Source: Chryseobacterium edaphi
GTDB lineage: Bacteria; Bacteroidota; Bacteroidia; Flavobacteriales; Weeksellaceae
Length of the DNA stretch: 64,000 bases
Direction of reading: 5' to 3'
NCBI RefSeq assembly: GCF_025628985.1
Contig: NZ_JAOTEM010000004.1
Coordinates: forward strand, 330,105-394,104
Shown here: in pieces, positions 18,010-27,485 of the stretch
How positions within the stretch are numbered: position 1 is the stretch's first letter
How the letters are laid out: each line of letters opens with the position of its first letter
Notes under the pieces: generated by a model
What the model was told of the DNA's origin: nothing
The model's input: only the letters and a program-made list of their open reading frames with translations
Databases searched by the model: none
Made by a program: the position numbers and the translations under genes

Positions 18010-18558
18010 TTATATATTAAATTTTTCTTTTATTAAAGGATACTCATCTTTTAAGATACTCAGAATAAATTGGTTGTGATACTTTCCATTTTTAAATACG
18101 GAATGCCTTTGTAATGCTTCTACTTGAAAGCCAACTTTTTCCATTAATTTTTTAGCAACAATATGTTCTTCTAAGCATTGTCCTGTACATCGTTCCATGT
18201 TTAATTCTTCAAAAATGAATTTTAAGATTAATAACACAACTTGTGTCCCATATCCTTTTCCGTTAAAATCTGGATGAATTTTAATTCCGCTCCAAAAGCA
18301 AGCTTTGTTTATATGGTCGATATCCGACACAGAAGTATAGCCGATTATATTTTTACTTTCTTTCTCACATACTGCTAGGTAAAATTTGTCTTGATAATCA
18401 TTGTAAATTAGACTTTCAATCCATTTTTGATCCCTACTGGATGATACAAATCTTTTATTACCTCCAATCAAGTTTTCAAACTCATTGATCTTTCTCAAAT
18501 CACTTACAAATTCGGCGTCACCTAATTCAAAAGCTCTAAAAAATATACTTATTTCCAT
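18010..18558 (-). CDS. GNAT-family N-acyltransferase (PseH/RimJ-like)
   Basis: This 182-residue GNAT-fold protein begins ISIFFRAFELGDAEFVSDL. Its acyl-CoA pyrophosphate loop is in FNGKGYGTQVV, and the C-terminal strand is KLMEKVGFQVEALQRHSVFKNGKYH. This pattern is shared by RimJ/RimL and by PseH, which acetylates a 4-amino-sugar nucleotide. Next to aminotransferase-like genes it more likely acylates an amino-sugar than a ribosomal protein. It overlaps the PLP-fold gene by 10 bases. Confidence 0.75.
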   Translation of the reverse strand: MEISIFFRAFELGDAEFVSDLRKINEFENLIGGNKRFVSSSRDQKWIESLIYNDYQDKFYLAVCEKESKNIIGYTSVSDIDHINKACFWSGIKIHPDFNGKGYGTQVVLLILKFIFEELNMERCTGQCLEEHIVAKKLMEKVGFQVEALQRHSVFKNGKYHNQFILSILKDEYPLIKEKFNI

Positions 18559-19511
18559 TCTTTTATAATATTTAAAATTTTATCTAATTCGTTTTTTGTA
18601 TATCGTTGATCAATAGGTAGATGTATTAACTCATCTGTAAGCTGAACCTCTAAACTATCTTTTTCACACCAATTGTAAACATTTGGCCAATATTTAGCAC
18701 TATAAACTCTATTTTCCAATAATTTACTTCTCAATTCCTTTTTTGACCAGAAAGGATATACCATTGGAACCTGATTATCTGAAATCGCAATGTGTAAAAG
18801 ATTTTGATCTTTTAAAGATTTATGTAAATAATTAAAATTTTCGATCCTTTGTTTTCTTGCTTTATCATAGTCAATTGATTCTAAAATTTTCTTTGTTATT
18901 TTAGACATAATTTTTATCGATTCGCCTTCTAAACTTTTATCATTTACAGCAAAATCTTGATATCCATCTTCAGCTGTTATATCAGCTCTTTTAAGTAAAT
19001 GTGCCATTCTGTTATAGGAAAAATCTTGCTCAAAATCAAAAGTCAATTTTTTGACATTATAAAGATAAGATCCATCACTTACTCCAAAAAACTTTCTTGG
19101 AGAATAAAATGTAACTGCTTTATCAATTGGCTTTGAATAGAATGCTTGCGCATTGTCTATAATTAAATTTTTAACTTGTTTTGATACTATCTCACAGAAA
19201 TGATCCTTAATCCCAAAATAGTTAGTGTACAAAAATGCTTGATTGTCGGAAATAATATCATAATCGAATATAGGCTCCAAATTCTCATCAATTTTATAAA
19301 ATTCGAAATCAATATTTAATTTATGAAAAGGTTCTAAAATAACATCACATGTAAAATATGGAATATAGACTTTTTTAAACTTTTCAGTTTTTAAAATATA
19401 TTCCAAAGCATTTCTTGCTGTATTTAAAGAAACACAATCGACATGATATTCTTGGCCACTTAAAAGTTCTAATTCAAAATATCCACCAATTGCGCTCTCT
19501 AATTTTTCCAT
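18549..19511 (-). CDS. Divergent DegT-like PLP-fold protein
   Basis: This 320-residue protein is only weakly like the DegT/DnrJ/EryC1/StrS aminotransferases. It keeps the order of that fold: LNTARNALEYIL (phosphate-binding area), IPYFTCDVIL, the Asp-containing LIIDNAQAFY and SPRKFFGVSDGSYLY, where Lys would bind PLP. The usual GEGG after the Lys is replaced by GVSDG, and the protein is shorter than the usual 360-400 residues. It may transaminate an unusual substrate or bind PLP in another role. It sits between the GNAT and WbqC genes, overlapping both. Confidence 0.6.
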   Translation of the reverse strand: MEKLESAIGGYFELELLSGQEYHVDCVSLNTARNALEYILKTEKFKKVYIPYFTCDVILEPFHKLNIDFEFYKIDENLEPIFDYDIISDNQAFLYTNYFGIKDHFCEIVSKQVKNLIIDNAQAFYSKPIDKAVTFYSPRKFFGVSDGSYLYNVKKLTFDFEQDFSYNRMAHLLKRADITAEDGYQDFAVNDKSLEGESIKIMSKITKKILESIDYDKARKQRIENFNYLHKSLKDQNLLHIAISDNQVPMVYPFWSKKELRSKLLENRVYSAKYWPNVYNWCEKDSLEVQLTDELIHLPIDQRYTKNELDKILNIIKEWK

Positions 19512-20218
19512 TTAATTTCATAATTTGCTATCATTCTAGCTGTTTCCTCAATACCATTAAATAAAAGCACATCAATAATTGATAAACCAGGCAAAAAGCT
19601 AGATGTTAATTGACTATAAACTTGAAGTTTTGGTTGAATAAATCCAAGTTTCATATCAATTTCTGTAAACTTTTCTGGAAATATAAAAGATTCACCACCA
19701 GAAGAATTGATGTAGTGGGTTGCACCAATTTCTTTAGCTACGATTCGTCCCCAGTCACCCTCCCCAGGTTTTTCTTCAAACCAAAAGTTATGATCTGTAT
19801 ATTTATCAAATTTCGTGGTTAAACCTAAAGCTTTACTTATAGTTATTGTAGAATTTATATTGAATTCAGTTAAATGATCATATTGTAATTCTAAAATCTC
19901 TTCTATAATTATTTTAATAGGAGTAAAAAAGGGAGCTTTATTTTTATAACCATTTAATTGCTCTATTAATTTAACTTTCCAATTATCTGCATTATCCAAT
20001 TTCACTGTCGTGAATAAAGCTTTATAATCTGGCTTTATGAGTGTAGGTCTAATAAAATAGGGTTCTTCTTTCTCAATATTAAGCAATCTATTTCTAGACA
20101 TCCACGATTTTTTGATATATTGTACGTCATCAAAAAACATAAAGTGCTCAACACTATGAATAAGTGAGAAATAGCCTGAATATGGAAAAAAATATGGTTG
20201 CATTACTGCTACTTTCAT
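19499..20218 (-). CDS. WbqC-family protein
   Basis: This 239-residue protein has the defining N-terminus of the WbqC family (MQPYFFPYSGYFSLI), then FDDVQYIKKSWMSRNR and the C-terminal HYINSSGGESFIF. WbqC proteins are common in O-antigen and capsule loci with amino-sugars bearing unusual acyl or amino-acid groups. Their chemistry is not settled, to my knowledge. It overlaps the PLP-fold gene by 13 bases and ends one base after the DegT aminotransferase gene, so the three are probably one functional group. Confidence 0.8.
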   Translation of the reverse strand: MKVAVMQPYFFPYSGYFSLIHSVEHFMFFDDVQYIKKSWMSRNRLLNIEKEEPYFIRPTLIKPDYKALFTTVKLDNADNWKVKLIEQLNGYKNKAPFFTPIKIIIEEILELQYDHLTEFNINSTITISKALGLTTKFDKYTDHNFWFEEKPGEGDWGRIVAKEIGATHYINSSGGESFIFPEKFTEIDMKLGFIQPKLQVYSQLTSSFLPGLSIIDVLLFNGIEETARMIANYEIKWKN

Positions 20219-20219
20219 A

Positions 20220-21302
20220 CTAATTATTTTGAATTCTTAACAATAATCTGCAGATTAACTCTACTTCTTCTAAAGATAAGTTCACATATAGAGGTAAACA
20301 CATTACTCTACTAGCAATATCATCTGTAATTTCAAAATTCTTTTTTTCGAGATATGGCAATGTATTAGCAAGTGATGGATAAAAATAACGTCTCGTATAA
20401 ATTTCATGTCCTTTTAATCCTTCCATGCAAGCTAACATTAGTTCTTCAGTTTCAAAAACAATAGGATAGTAGGCATAATTTAATGTGCCTTCTTTATGCC
20501 AAATTGGTTTTTTAGCGTGTAAGCCTTTTAATCTTGCATCGTAGAATTCTGTAAGCTCTTTTCTTTTTTCATGAATAGTTTGAATATGAAAAAAATTGGT
20601 CAATCCCATCGCAGCATGAAATTCCGAATTTTTTCCATTTAATCCCAGTTCTGAAAATGCTTCCGGCCCATTAAAACCAAAATTTCTTATAAATGCTAAT
20701 TTTTTTAATATTTCTTTATCCTTCGTAATAACCAATCCACCTTCTCCTGAATGGTACAATTTTGTTGCATGGAGGCTACATGTTGAGATGTCTCCATATT
20801 CGAATAAAGATTTGCCGTTAACTTTTACACCAAATGCATGTGCCCCATCATAAATAACTTTAAGATTATGTTTCTTGGCAATTTTTTCAATACAAATCAC
20901 ATCGCATGGGTTTCCATAAACATGAGTTGCTAAAATTGCCGTCGTTTTGTCAGTGATACTTTCTTCAATTTTTGAAGCATCTATATTAAGAGAGTCTTTA
21001 TCAATATCAACGAAAATGGGTTGACAACCTTCCCATACTATGCTGCTGGTTGTGGCTACGAATGAGAATGGTGTAGTGATAATCTCTCCTTTTAGATCTA
21101 ATGCTTTAATCGCCATTTGCAATGCAACAGTTCCGTTGGTTACAAAAAGCAAATGGTTCAAACCTAAATGCTGCTTAAGTTTAATTTCTAGGTCACTTGC
21201 TAAAGGTCCCATATTTGTCAACCATTGACGTTGCCAAATTCCCGTTAGATACTTTTGATATTCTTCAATCGGAGGAAGAAATGGTTTTGTTACTGGAATC
21301 AT
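20220..21302 (-). CDS. DegT/DnrJ/EryC1/StrS sugar aminotransferase (VioA-like)
   Basis: This 360-residue PLP enzyme converts a 4-keto-6-deoxy sugar nucleotide to the 4-amino sugar. It has TNGTVALQMAIKAL (phosphate binding), the Asp of VIYDGAHAFGVK and the PLP Lys in SLHATKLYHSGEGG. The opening MIPVTKPFLPP and WLTNMGP resemble VioA, which makes dTDP-Qui4N. PglE-like use of the product of the dehydratase at 27486-29468 is equally possible. No rmlA or rmlB is in the window to supply dTDP-sugar, which favours the UDP route. It overlaps Wzx by 4 bases. Confidence 0.82.
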   Translation of the reverse strand: MIPVTKPFLPPIEEYQKYLTGIWQRQWLTNMGPLASDLEIKLKQHLGLNHLLFVTNGTVALQMAIKALDLKGEIITTPFSFVATTSSIVWEGCQPIFVDIDKDSLNIDASKIEESITDKTTAILATHVYGNPCDVICIEKIAKKHNLKVIYDGAHAFGVKVNGKSLFEYGDISTCSLHATKLYHSGEGGLVITKDKEILKKLAFIRNFGFNGPEAFSELGLNGKNSEFHAAMGLTNFFHIQTIHEKRKELTEFYDARLKGLHAKKPIWHKEGTLNYAYYPIVFETEELMLACMEGLKGHEIYTRRYFYPSLANTLPYLEKKNFEITDDIASRVMCLPLYVNLSLEEVELICRLLLRIQNN

Positions 21303-22735
21303 TTTTTTAATATTATATTTTTGATCTCTTGAAAACTCGAAAATTTAAATAAAATTGATAATAAACTGTAAAAAATCACACCTATTATCGTTGAAAATAG
21401 AAGTCTGGTAAAATCATCATATGCTTGAAAAAAGGAAACATCAACCCAGTAAAGTAACAACCCCATTAAAAATGAAACTAAAAATATAGGTAAAATATCT
21501 CTAAGCTGCTGGAAAAGATTATAATTTAAAAACTTACCCGCATAATGTGTATTTATTCCTAAACAAAGTACTGAGGCAACTACCTGTCCCCAAAGTAACC
21601 CATAAAAATCGAAATAAAAAGATATAGCCAAAATAAGTACTGCAAGTATTTTTTTAGCAATCTCTAAGTAAAGGTATAAATCAGATTTACCTTTCACTTG
21701 TAAAATTAATAGGTTATAAACATGTAATGGATATAATATTCCAGTAAGGCATAAAATTTGAAAAATGGGAACTATCGGCAACCATTTTTCTGTAAAAAGA
21801 AATTCTACTAATGGAGCCGCCATTACCATCATGATTACCATAACTGGTGTGACCAGAAACAAAACTAACAGCATAATTCTTTTATATGATGACTTCAATC
21901 GATGATCATCATCTTGCATTTGAGAAAATGTAGGAAATGCAACCTTATTTAATGTCGAAGAAATATTGAGAACTGGTAACATCATTAATGAATTCGATCT
22001 GGTGTAGTAACCCAATAATTTTGGACTGTAAACTTTTCCTATTACAATATTGTAAAGATTTGTAAAAATAATATCTAAGATCGAAGACATCATTAATTTA
22101 TTGCCATAGCCAAAATGTGTCGTAAATTTCAACTTATTAAAAATCAATTTGGGCCTCCAATCTGTAAAATACCATAGTGAGATTGTTGACAATGTGGAGC
22201 TTGCAATGAATGAAAATACTAAACTCCAAACTCCAAAATTATTATATGCCATAAAAACTGCAATAACACTATACACAATAAGAGAAGGCAGAGAAATGAT
22301 TGCTATTTTTTTAAATTGCATCGCCTTAATCAATCTAGTGTTATGAACAGCAGAAAACGAGTTAATGATGAAAGAAAGACTATAGATTCTGATTATATTT
22401 TTTAAAATAGGCTGTTTATAGAAGTCTGCAATGTAAGGTGCTGAAAAAAATATGATCAGGTAGACAAAAACGCTTATTAACACATTAAAAATAAATACCG
22501 TAGAATAATCATCTTCTTCTAATGTTGCCGATCTTATAAGAGAATTGGTAAGACCTCCTTCATAAACTGCGCTTCCCAATCCAATAAAAATGGTTATCAT
22601 TCCGATAAGACCAAAATCTGAAGGAGTAATAAGTCTTGCCAAAATTATAGACACACCAAATTGGATAGCCTGGGTGCCAAATTGTTGCCCATATGTCCAT
22701 ATGGCACCATTTAAAACTTGATTTTTTAAAGACAT
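21299..22735 (-). CDS. wzx: Wzx-type repeat-unit flippase (MOP superfamily)
   Basis: This 478-residue integral membrane protein has about 12-14 helices and the N-terminal MOP pattern: GAIWTYGQQFGTQAIQFGVS, then ARLITPSDFGLIGM. It flips undecaprenyl-linked repeat units to the periplasm for Wzy. It follows the NDP-sugar dehydrogenase after a 91-base gap. The PST-type N-terminus (ARLITPSDFGLIG) is like teichuronic and O-antigen exporters of Bacteroidota. Confidence 0.88.
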   Translation of the reverse strand: MSLKNQVLNGAIWTYGQQFGTQAIQFGVSIILARLITPSDFGLIGMITIFIGLGSAVYEGGLTNSLIRSATLEEDDYSTVFIFNVLISVFVYLIIFFSAPYIADFYKQPILKNIIRIYSLSFIINSFSAVHNTRLIKAMQFKKIAIISLPSLIVYSVIAVFMAYNNFGVWSLVFSFIASSTLSTISLWYFTDWRPKLIFNKLKFTTHFGYGNKLMMSSILDIIFTNLYNIVIGKVYSPKLLGYYTRSNSLMMLPVLNISSTLNKVAFPTFSQMQDDDHRLKSSYKRIMLLVLFLVTPVMVIMMVMAAPLVEFLFTEKWLPIVPIFQILCLTGILYPLHVYNLLILQVKGKSDLYLYLEIAKKILAVLILAISFYFDFYGLLWGQVVASVLCLGINTHYAGKFLNYNLFQQLRDILPIFLVSFLMGLLLYWVDVSFFQAYDDFTRLLFSTIIGVIFYSLLSILFKFSSFQEIKNIILKK

Positions 22736-22826
22736 ATTTATGATGTAGAAAGATATAAATTATTGTAATAAAAATTATTTTGACGCACTAAATCTTGTTC
22801 TGTTTCATCAATCCTTTATCGTAACA

Positions 22827-24131
22827 TCATAGCCTTCTATGACTAGAATGTTTGGGTAAGATCCCTTTCACATCATATACAACACAATGATTTTTTTGAA
22901 ATGAAATTATATCCATATTTAAAAATTGTTCGTGAGCGACTGTAAGAATAATAGCATCATATTTTTGGCTGTTTTGATCAAGGTGGGTCTTACAAACAAC
23001 TCCGTACTCTGTCATAACTTCTGCCGGATCTGCCATGGGATCGTATGTTGTAACCTCCGCACCATAATCTTGCAAATTTGTAATAACATCTATTGCCTTT
23101 GAATTTCTGATATCAGGACAATTTTCTTTAAATGTTATTCCTAAATTCAAAATCTTTGCTCCTTTAACTTTGATATCATTATTGATCATCAATTTAACAA
23201 CCTGTGATGCAACAAAAGCTCCCATAGAATCATTCAACCTTCTGGCCGCTAAAATTAGTTCAGAATAATATCCAATTTCCTGCGCTTTCTGAGCCAAATA
23301 AAAAGGATCGACTCCAATACAATGCCCTCCTACTAAACCAGGTTTGAACTTTAAAAAATTCCATTTGGTCCCTGCAGCTGCTAAAACATCATGAGTATCA
23401 ATATTCATTAACGAAAAAATTTTTGCCAGCTCATTCATAAAAGCAATATTTAGATCTCGCTGAGAGTTTTCAATTACTTTTGAAGCTTCCGCAACTCTAA
23501 TGGTCGGCGCCAAATGAGTTCCCGCCTTTATAACAGATTTGTATAAATCGTCAACAGTTTTTCCCGCTTCAAGAGTTGATCCAGAAGTTACTTTCAATAT
23601 TTTATCAACTGTATGATCCTTATCTCCCGGATTGATTCTTTCAGGGGAATAACCTACAAAAAAATCTTCATTGAATTTTAGTCCTGATATTCTCTCCAAA
23701 ACAGGTACACATTCTTCTTCAGTCACTCCTGGATAAACAGTAGATTCATAAATGACAATATCATTTTTCTTTAAAACTTTGCCGACCGTTTCACTGGATT
23801 TATATAGCGGAGTCAGATCTGGTCTGTTATACTTGTCAATAGGCGTCGGAACTGTTACAATATAAACGTTTGCATCACAAATGTCTTGATAATTTGACGA
23901 ACAGTATAATCCCAACTTGTTGGGTGTTTCAAAAGGATTAAAATCAATCTGTACTAACTTCAATAAATCCTCAGAAATTTCCTGAGTAGAATCTACACCT
24001 ACAATTAGTTCATTTATACGTTTCTGATTGATATCAAAACCTACCACCGGATATCTTGTTGCAAAAAGTCTTGCTAACGGTAAACCTACATATCCTAAAC
24101 CTACTATTGCGATTTTATGTTTTCTGTCCAT
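22827..24131 (-). CDS. Nucleotide-sugar 6-dehydrogenase (TviB/WbpO-like)
   Basis: This 434-residue UDP-glucose/GDP-mannose dehydrogenase-family enzyme has the NAD motif AIVGLGYVGLPLA at the N-terminus, YESTVYPGVTEE, and the catalytic Cys in GGHCIGVDPFYL at about residue 272. The DSTQEIS stretch and SPERINPGDK are typical of the TviB/WbpO group that oxidises UDP-GlcNAc or UDP-GalNAc to the uronic acid. The glycan may therefore include an N-acetyl-hexosaminuronic acid. It is followed by Wzx after an A/T-rich 91-base gap. Confidence 0.85.
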   Translation of the reverse strand: MDRKHKIAIVGLGYVGLPLARLFATRYPVVGFDINQKRINELIVGVDSTQEISEDLLKLVQIDFNPFETPNKLGLYCSSNYQDICDANVYIVTVPTPIDKYNRPDLTPLYKSSETVGKVLKKNDIVIYESTVYPGVTEEECVPVLERISGLKFNEDFFVGYSPERINPGDKDHTVDKILKVTSGSTLEAGKTVDDLYKSVIKAGTHLAPTIRVAEASKVIENSQRDLNIAFMNELAKIFSLMNIDTHDVLAAAGTKWNFLKFKPGLVGGHCIGVDPFYLAQKAQEIGYYSELILAARRLNDSMGAFVASQVVKLMINNDIKVKGAKILNLGITFKENCPDIRNSKAIDVITNLQDYGAEVTTYDPMADPAEVMTEYGVVCKTHLDQNSQKYDAIILTVAHEQFLNMDIISFQKNHCVVYDVKGILPKHSSHRRL

Positions 24132-24175
24132 CTATATTTCCACATCAATATCATTACTGATACTTCGTTATTTAA

Positions 24176-26554
24176 CTACTTACCAAAAATTTTTGGTAAA
24201 AAAGATTTCTTTACGTCTTCAGAATATCCGTATCCGTACTTATAACCATAACCATAACCACTGTTCATCTTACTAACATCATTCAAAACCAAACCAACAT
24301 TTTTAATCTTTTTATCTTTAATTTGTTTATTGATGAAACCAATAAGTTCTTTTTCTGTGTAGCCAGATCTTGTAACATACACCGTCGCATCAGCTACATC
24401 AGAGATTAATAAAGAGTCTGTTACTAACATTAATGGTGCTGTGTCTAAAATGATGTAATCGTATAATGGTCTTAAACTTTCTATCAATTCCTGATATCTT
24501 CCGTTGGATAAAAGTTCAGTTGGGTTTGGTGTAATAGCACCTGAATAAATAACATCACAGTATGGATTAAATGTAGTTTGATGAATAATTTCTGAAGCTG
24601 TCATTTCATCATCATACATAAATTCCGACAAACCGATTAATCCTCTTCTGCTTTCATTGTATCTCTGCAATTGTGGATTTCGGATATCAGAACCTATAAT
24701 AACCACTTTTTTACGAGGTGTAGCCAAAGTGAGTGCTAAGTTTACAGATGTAAATGTTTTTCCTTCACCTTTTACTGTTGAGGTTACAAAAACTACGTGT
24801 CCTTTTTTGTTCTTTGGCAACATGAAACTGATATTGGTAATTAAAATTCTAAATGCTTCTGCTAGTGGAGACATATCATTTAATTGTACTATTTCAGGAG
24901 CACCTTTTTCCAATGAAGGAAGTTCACCAATTACCGTCGCACCCTTTACAAGTTTTTCTAAATCTTGTTTAGATTTAATTTTATTGTTAAAGAGTTCAAT
25001 TAAATATATAATAGAAAATGGTATTAATAATCCAACAACTAAAGCTCCCAGATAAATGATCTGTTTTTTTGGAGAAACAGTACTCATGGTTAGAGCATCA
25101 TCTACTACTCTTGCTTTTGGGGCAGCAATTGCCAAAGAAATCGCAGCCTCTTCTCTCCTCTGAAGAAGAAGTAAATATAGCTGTTCTTTGATATTCTGTT
25201 GCCTTTCGATACTTCTAAAAAGCTTTTCTTGTACAGGAATTTTAGAAATTCTGCCAGATAATCTGTTTTGCTCGGACTGTACATTATTTCTGGAAATCTG
25301 AAGTGCAGATCTGCTTTTCTGCAAACTCTGCAAAACCGAACTTCTGATACTTGTAATTTGCTTTGTAATATCCTGCACTATAGGATTTGAAGTAGTAGCA
25401 TTTTGTAACAGCCTAGATCTTTCTAAAACGAGCTGATTGTACATGGCAATATTTGAATTAGAATCTGAATCTGTAAGTCCCACATTTAATGGTAACACTT
25501 CATAATTGCCTTGTCTACTATTTAGATTCCCTATTAATCCATTGATCAATTCTAACTGTGATTCTGTTGAAATCTGCTGCTGACGTATAGATGAAGCGGT
25601 TTCTAAAGATAATCCTGCCTCAGTTTCTATATCAGCAATGTTATTCTGAACTTTGAAATTCTGCTTTTGTGTTTCTACCTTTCCTAATTCCTCACCTATA
25701 AGATTGATTCTTTCGTCAATAAAAACTGCCGTTTTTTGCGCTTCAGAATTTTTATCTAAAATCGCTTCACGATTGTAATTGACAGCCAACCTATTCAGTA
25801 TATCTTCCGCTTTTTCAGATGAAGGATGGTCAAGACTTAATTTTATTACCGTAGAATTTTTTTCTACTAAACTTACTTTGAGTTCAGAAAGGAGTAATCT
25901 TGCTCTGCTCATTGCCGACATAAATTCTAATCGGTAATGTATTTGTCTATCAGTTTGGTAAATTAGCTTTGGATTTTTTTGAAACATTACTATACCAAAT
26001 GGTAAAGAAAGTGCCTTATTAAAAGTGGTTTCAATTGGAGTTTTAAAGCTTTCGGATTCCAAAATGATTGAACTTCCCTTTACAGTTGCAAAAACTTCTT
26101 TCGCTGGATATACACCTGTAGACTTTTCACTAACAATTCTTAAAACGAACGGAGCCTTATCTCCGTATAATTCAGTATCTTTTAGCTTTCCATTAGAATA
26201 AATATTTGTTTCCAGACCCAACTCTTTTACAACAGAGATCATCAATTTTTTTGATTTAAAAATTTCAATCTCATTATCTACAGAGTTTGTGCCCATACCT
26301 CCTACACCGCCAATTTCGGAAAGCACAGACATCTCAGGCTGACCAGATGAAGATTTTTTCACCTCTTTGATTAGCAATGTAGATTCTGTATTGTAAACAG
26401 GAATTGTGTATCTGAGAAAAAACCAAGCTGCAATGATTGCAAGAATTGCCCCTATAATAAACCAATGCCATCGAAAAACGAAAGGTTTTATAACTTCCCT
26501 AATATTGAGAGACTCTTCTTCTTGTGTCTGATCTTGTGTCTGATTATAATCCAC
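24176..26554 (-). CDS. wzc: Wzc-like polysaccharide co-polymerase and tyrosine autokinase
   Basis: This 792-residue inner-membrane protein has a first helix near residues 30-48, a Wzz-type periplasmic domain with long coiled coil (about 260-480), a second helix near 500-520, and a C-terminal BY-kinase. Walker A is in [10 protein letters not shown] (about 590), Walker A' in IIGSDIRNP and Walker B in ILDTAPLML. The tail is Tyr-rich ([12 protein letters not shown]), the autophosphorylation cluster. It sets chain length with Wza. The start is GTG at 26554; no ATG is near. It follows the Wza-like gene by 24 bases. Confidence 0.9.
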   Translation of the reverse strand: MDYNQTQDQTQEEESLNIREVIKPFVFRWHWFIIGAILAIIAAWFFLRYTIPVYNTESTLLIKEVKKSSSGQPEMSVLSEIGGVGGMGTNSVDNEIEIFKSKKLMISVVKELGLETNIYSNGKLKDTELYGDKAPFVLRIVSEKSTGVYPAKEVFATVKGSSIILESESFKTPIETTFNKALSLPFGIVMFQKNPKLIYQTDRQIHYRLEFMSAMSRARLLLSELKVSLVEKNSTVIKLSLDHPSSEKAEDILNRLAVNYNREAILDKNSEAQKTAVFIDERINLIGEELGKVETQKQNFKVQNNIADIETEAGLSLETASSIRQQQISTESQLELINGLIGNLNSRQGNYEVLPLNVGLTDSDSNSNIAMYNQLVLERSRLLQNATTSNPIVQDITKQITSIRSSVLQSLQKSRSALQISRNNVQSEQNRLSGRISKIPVQEKLFRSIERQQNIKEQLYLLLLQRREEAAISLAIAAPKARVVDDALTMSTVSPKKQIIYLGALVVGLLIPFSIIYLIELFNNKIKSKQDLEKLVKGATVIGELPSLEKGAPEIVQLNDMSPLAEAFRILITNISFMLPKNKKGHVVFVTSTVKGEGKTFTSVNLALTLATPRKKVVIIGSDIRNPQLQRYNESRRGLIGLSEFMYDDEMTASEIIHQTTFNPYCDVIYSGAITPNPTELLSNGRYQELIESLRPLYDYIILDTAPLMLVTDSLLISDVADATVYVTRSGYTEKELIGFINKQIKDKKIKNVGLVLNDVSKMNSGYGYGYKYGYGYSEDVKKSFLPKIFGK

Positions 26555-26578
26555 TATAATGAATGATTATTGATATTA

Positions 26579-27388
26579 TTAATTTCTCGTAAGCGCTAAT
26601 ACTCCTAGAGCAATTGACGCTATTACTGATGCTACAGAAATGTATAACCCAGTATTAGGGTCTATTCTAGCAGATTTTTCTCTGATAGCATTTGGCTGCA
26701 CATAAATCATATCATTCTGCTTCAAATAATAATATGGTGAATTAATAAATTGTGCACTTGTTAAATCAATCGTTTGTTGTGTAAATTTACCATCTACATT
26801 CCTAACAATCAAAATGTTATTGCGCACACCAAAAGAAGTCAAATCCCCAGCTAAACCCAACGCTTGCAATAGTGTTGCATTGCCATCAGGAATTACATAG
26901 GTTCCTGGTTTTGCTACCTCACCTAATACTGATACTTTAAAATTAATTAATTTTAATTCCACCACAGGATTTTTAACATATGTAGAAATTAAACCTGAAA
27001 GTTTTGCTTTTAATGTTTCAATATTTTCACCTTTAGTATTAATTAAGCCAATCTGTGGAAAGTCTATATTTCCATCCGTATCTACTATATATGTCGGTCC
27101 TGAAGTTGGAACTGGCTGAAATTGGGCATTCCCACTTGCTATAGAATACTGTGCTACAGTAGCAGTAGAAGAATAGTTTTGATTAAAAGGTTTAACAACA
27201 TCAAGATCTTTAGCTGAAACTGTAATTACCAACTGATCGCCCGGCTGCAATGTGCTACGACTATTTTTTATCGAATTATCTAGGGCTATATTTTCAATAT
27301 CCTTCATATAGTTAATCTCCTGCCTAGGAGCACAAGAAAATACTGCCAAACTCAATGCTGCGTATATATAGTACTTTTTTAAAATCAT
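26579..27388 (-). CDS. wza: Wza-like outer-membrane polysaccharide export lipoprotein
   Basis: This 269-residue protein starts with a lipoprotein signal (LSLAVFSC, lipidated Cys at residue 19), then a polysaccharide-export domain (LQPGDQLVITVSAKDLD) and an SLBB-type domain (KVSVLGEVAKPGTYVIPDG). A C-terminal hydrophobic helix (ISVASVIASIALGVLAL) may span the outer membrane as in Wza. An upstream GTG at 27406 would add six residues, but the ATG at 27388 gives a better signal peptide. It forms the exit channel with the Wzc-like kinase. Confidence 0.88.
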   Translation of the reverse strand: MILKKYYIYAALSLAVFSCAPRQEINYMKDIENIALDNSIKNSRSTLQPGDQLVITVSAKDLDVVKPFNQNYSSTATVAQYSIASGNAQFQPVPTSGPTYIVDTDGNIDFPQIGLINTKGENIETLKAKLSGLISTYVKNPVVELKLINFKVSVLGEVAKPGTYVIPDGNATLLQALGLAGDLTSFGVRNNILIVRNVDGKFTQQTIDLTSAQFINSPYYYLKQNDMIYVQPNAIREKSARIDPNTGLYISVASVIASIALGVLALTRN

Positions 27389-27485
27389 TTTAATAAATTT
27401 TTTCACAAAAATAGGATTATTATTCTATAAACAAAATTTGTTTATTTCTATATTTAGATTTAGTTTTTATTTCAACGAAATAAAA

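Noticed and set aside
24657..25055. Plus-strand 132-residue ORF
   Set aside because: It is antisense to the kinase domain of the Wzc-like gene and has no sensible domain.
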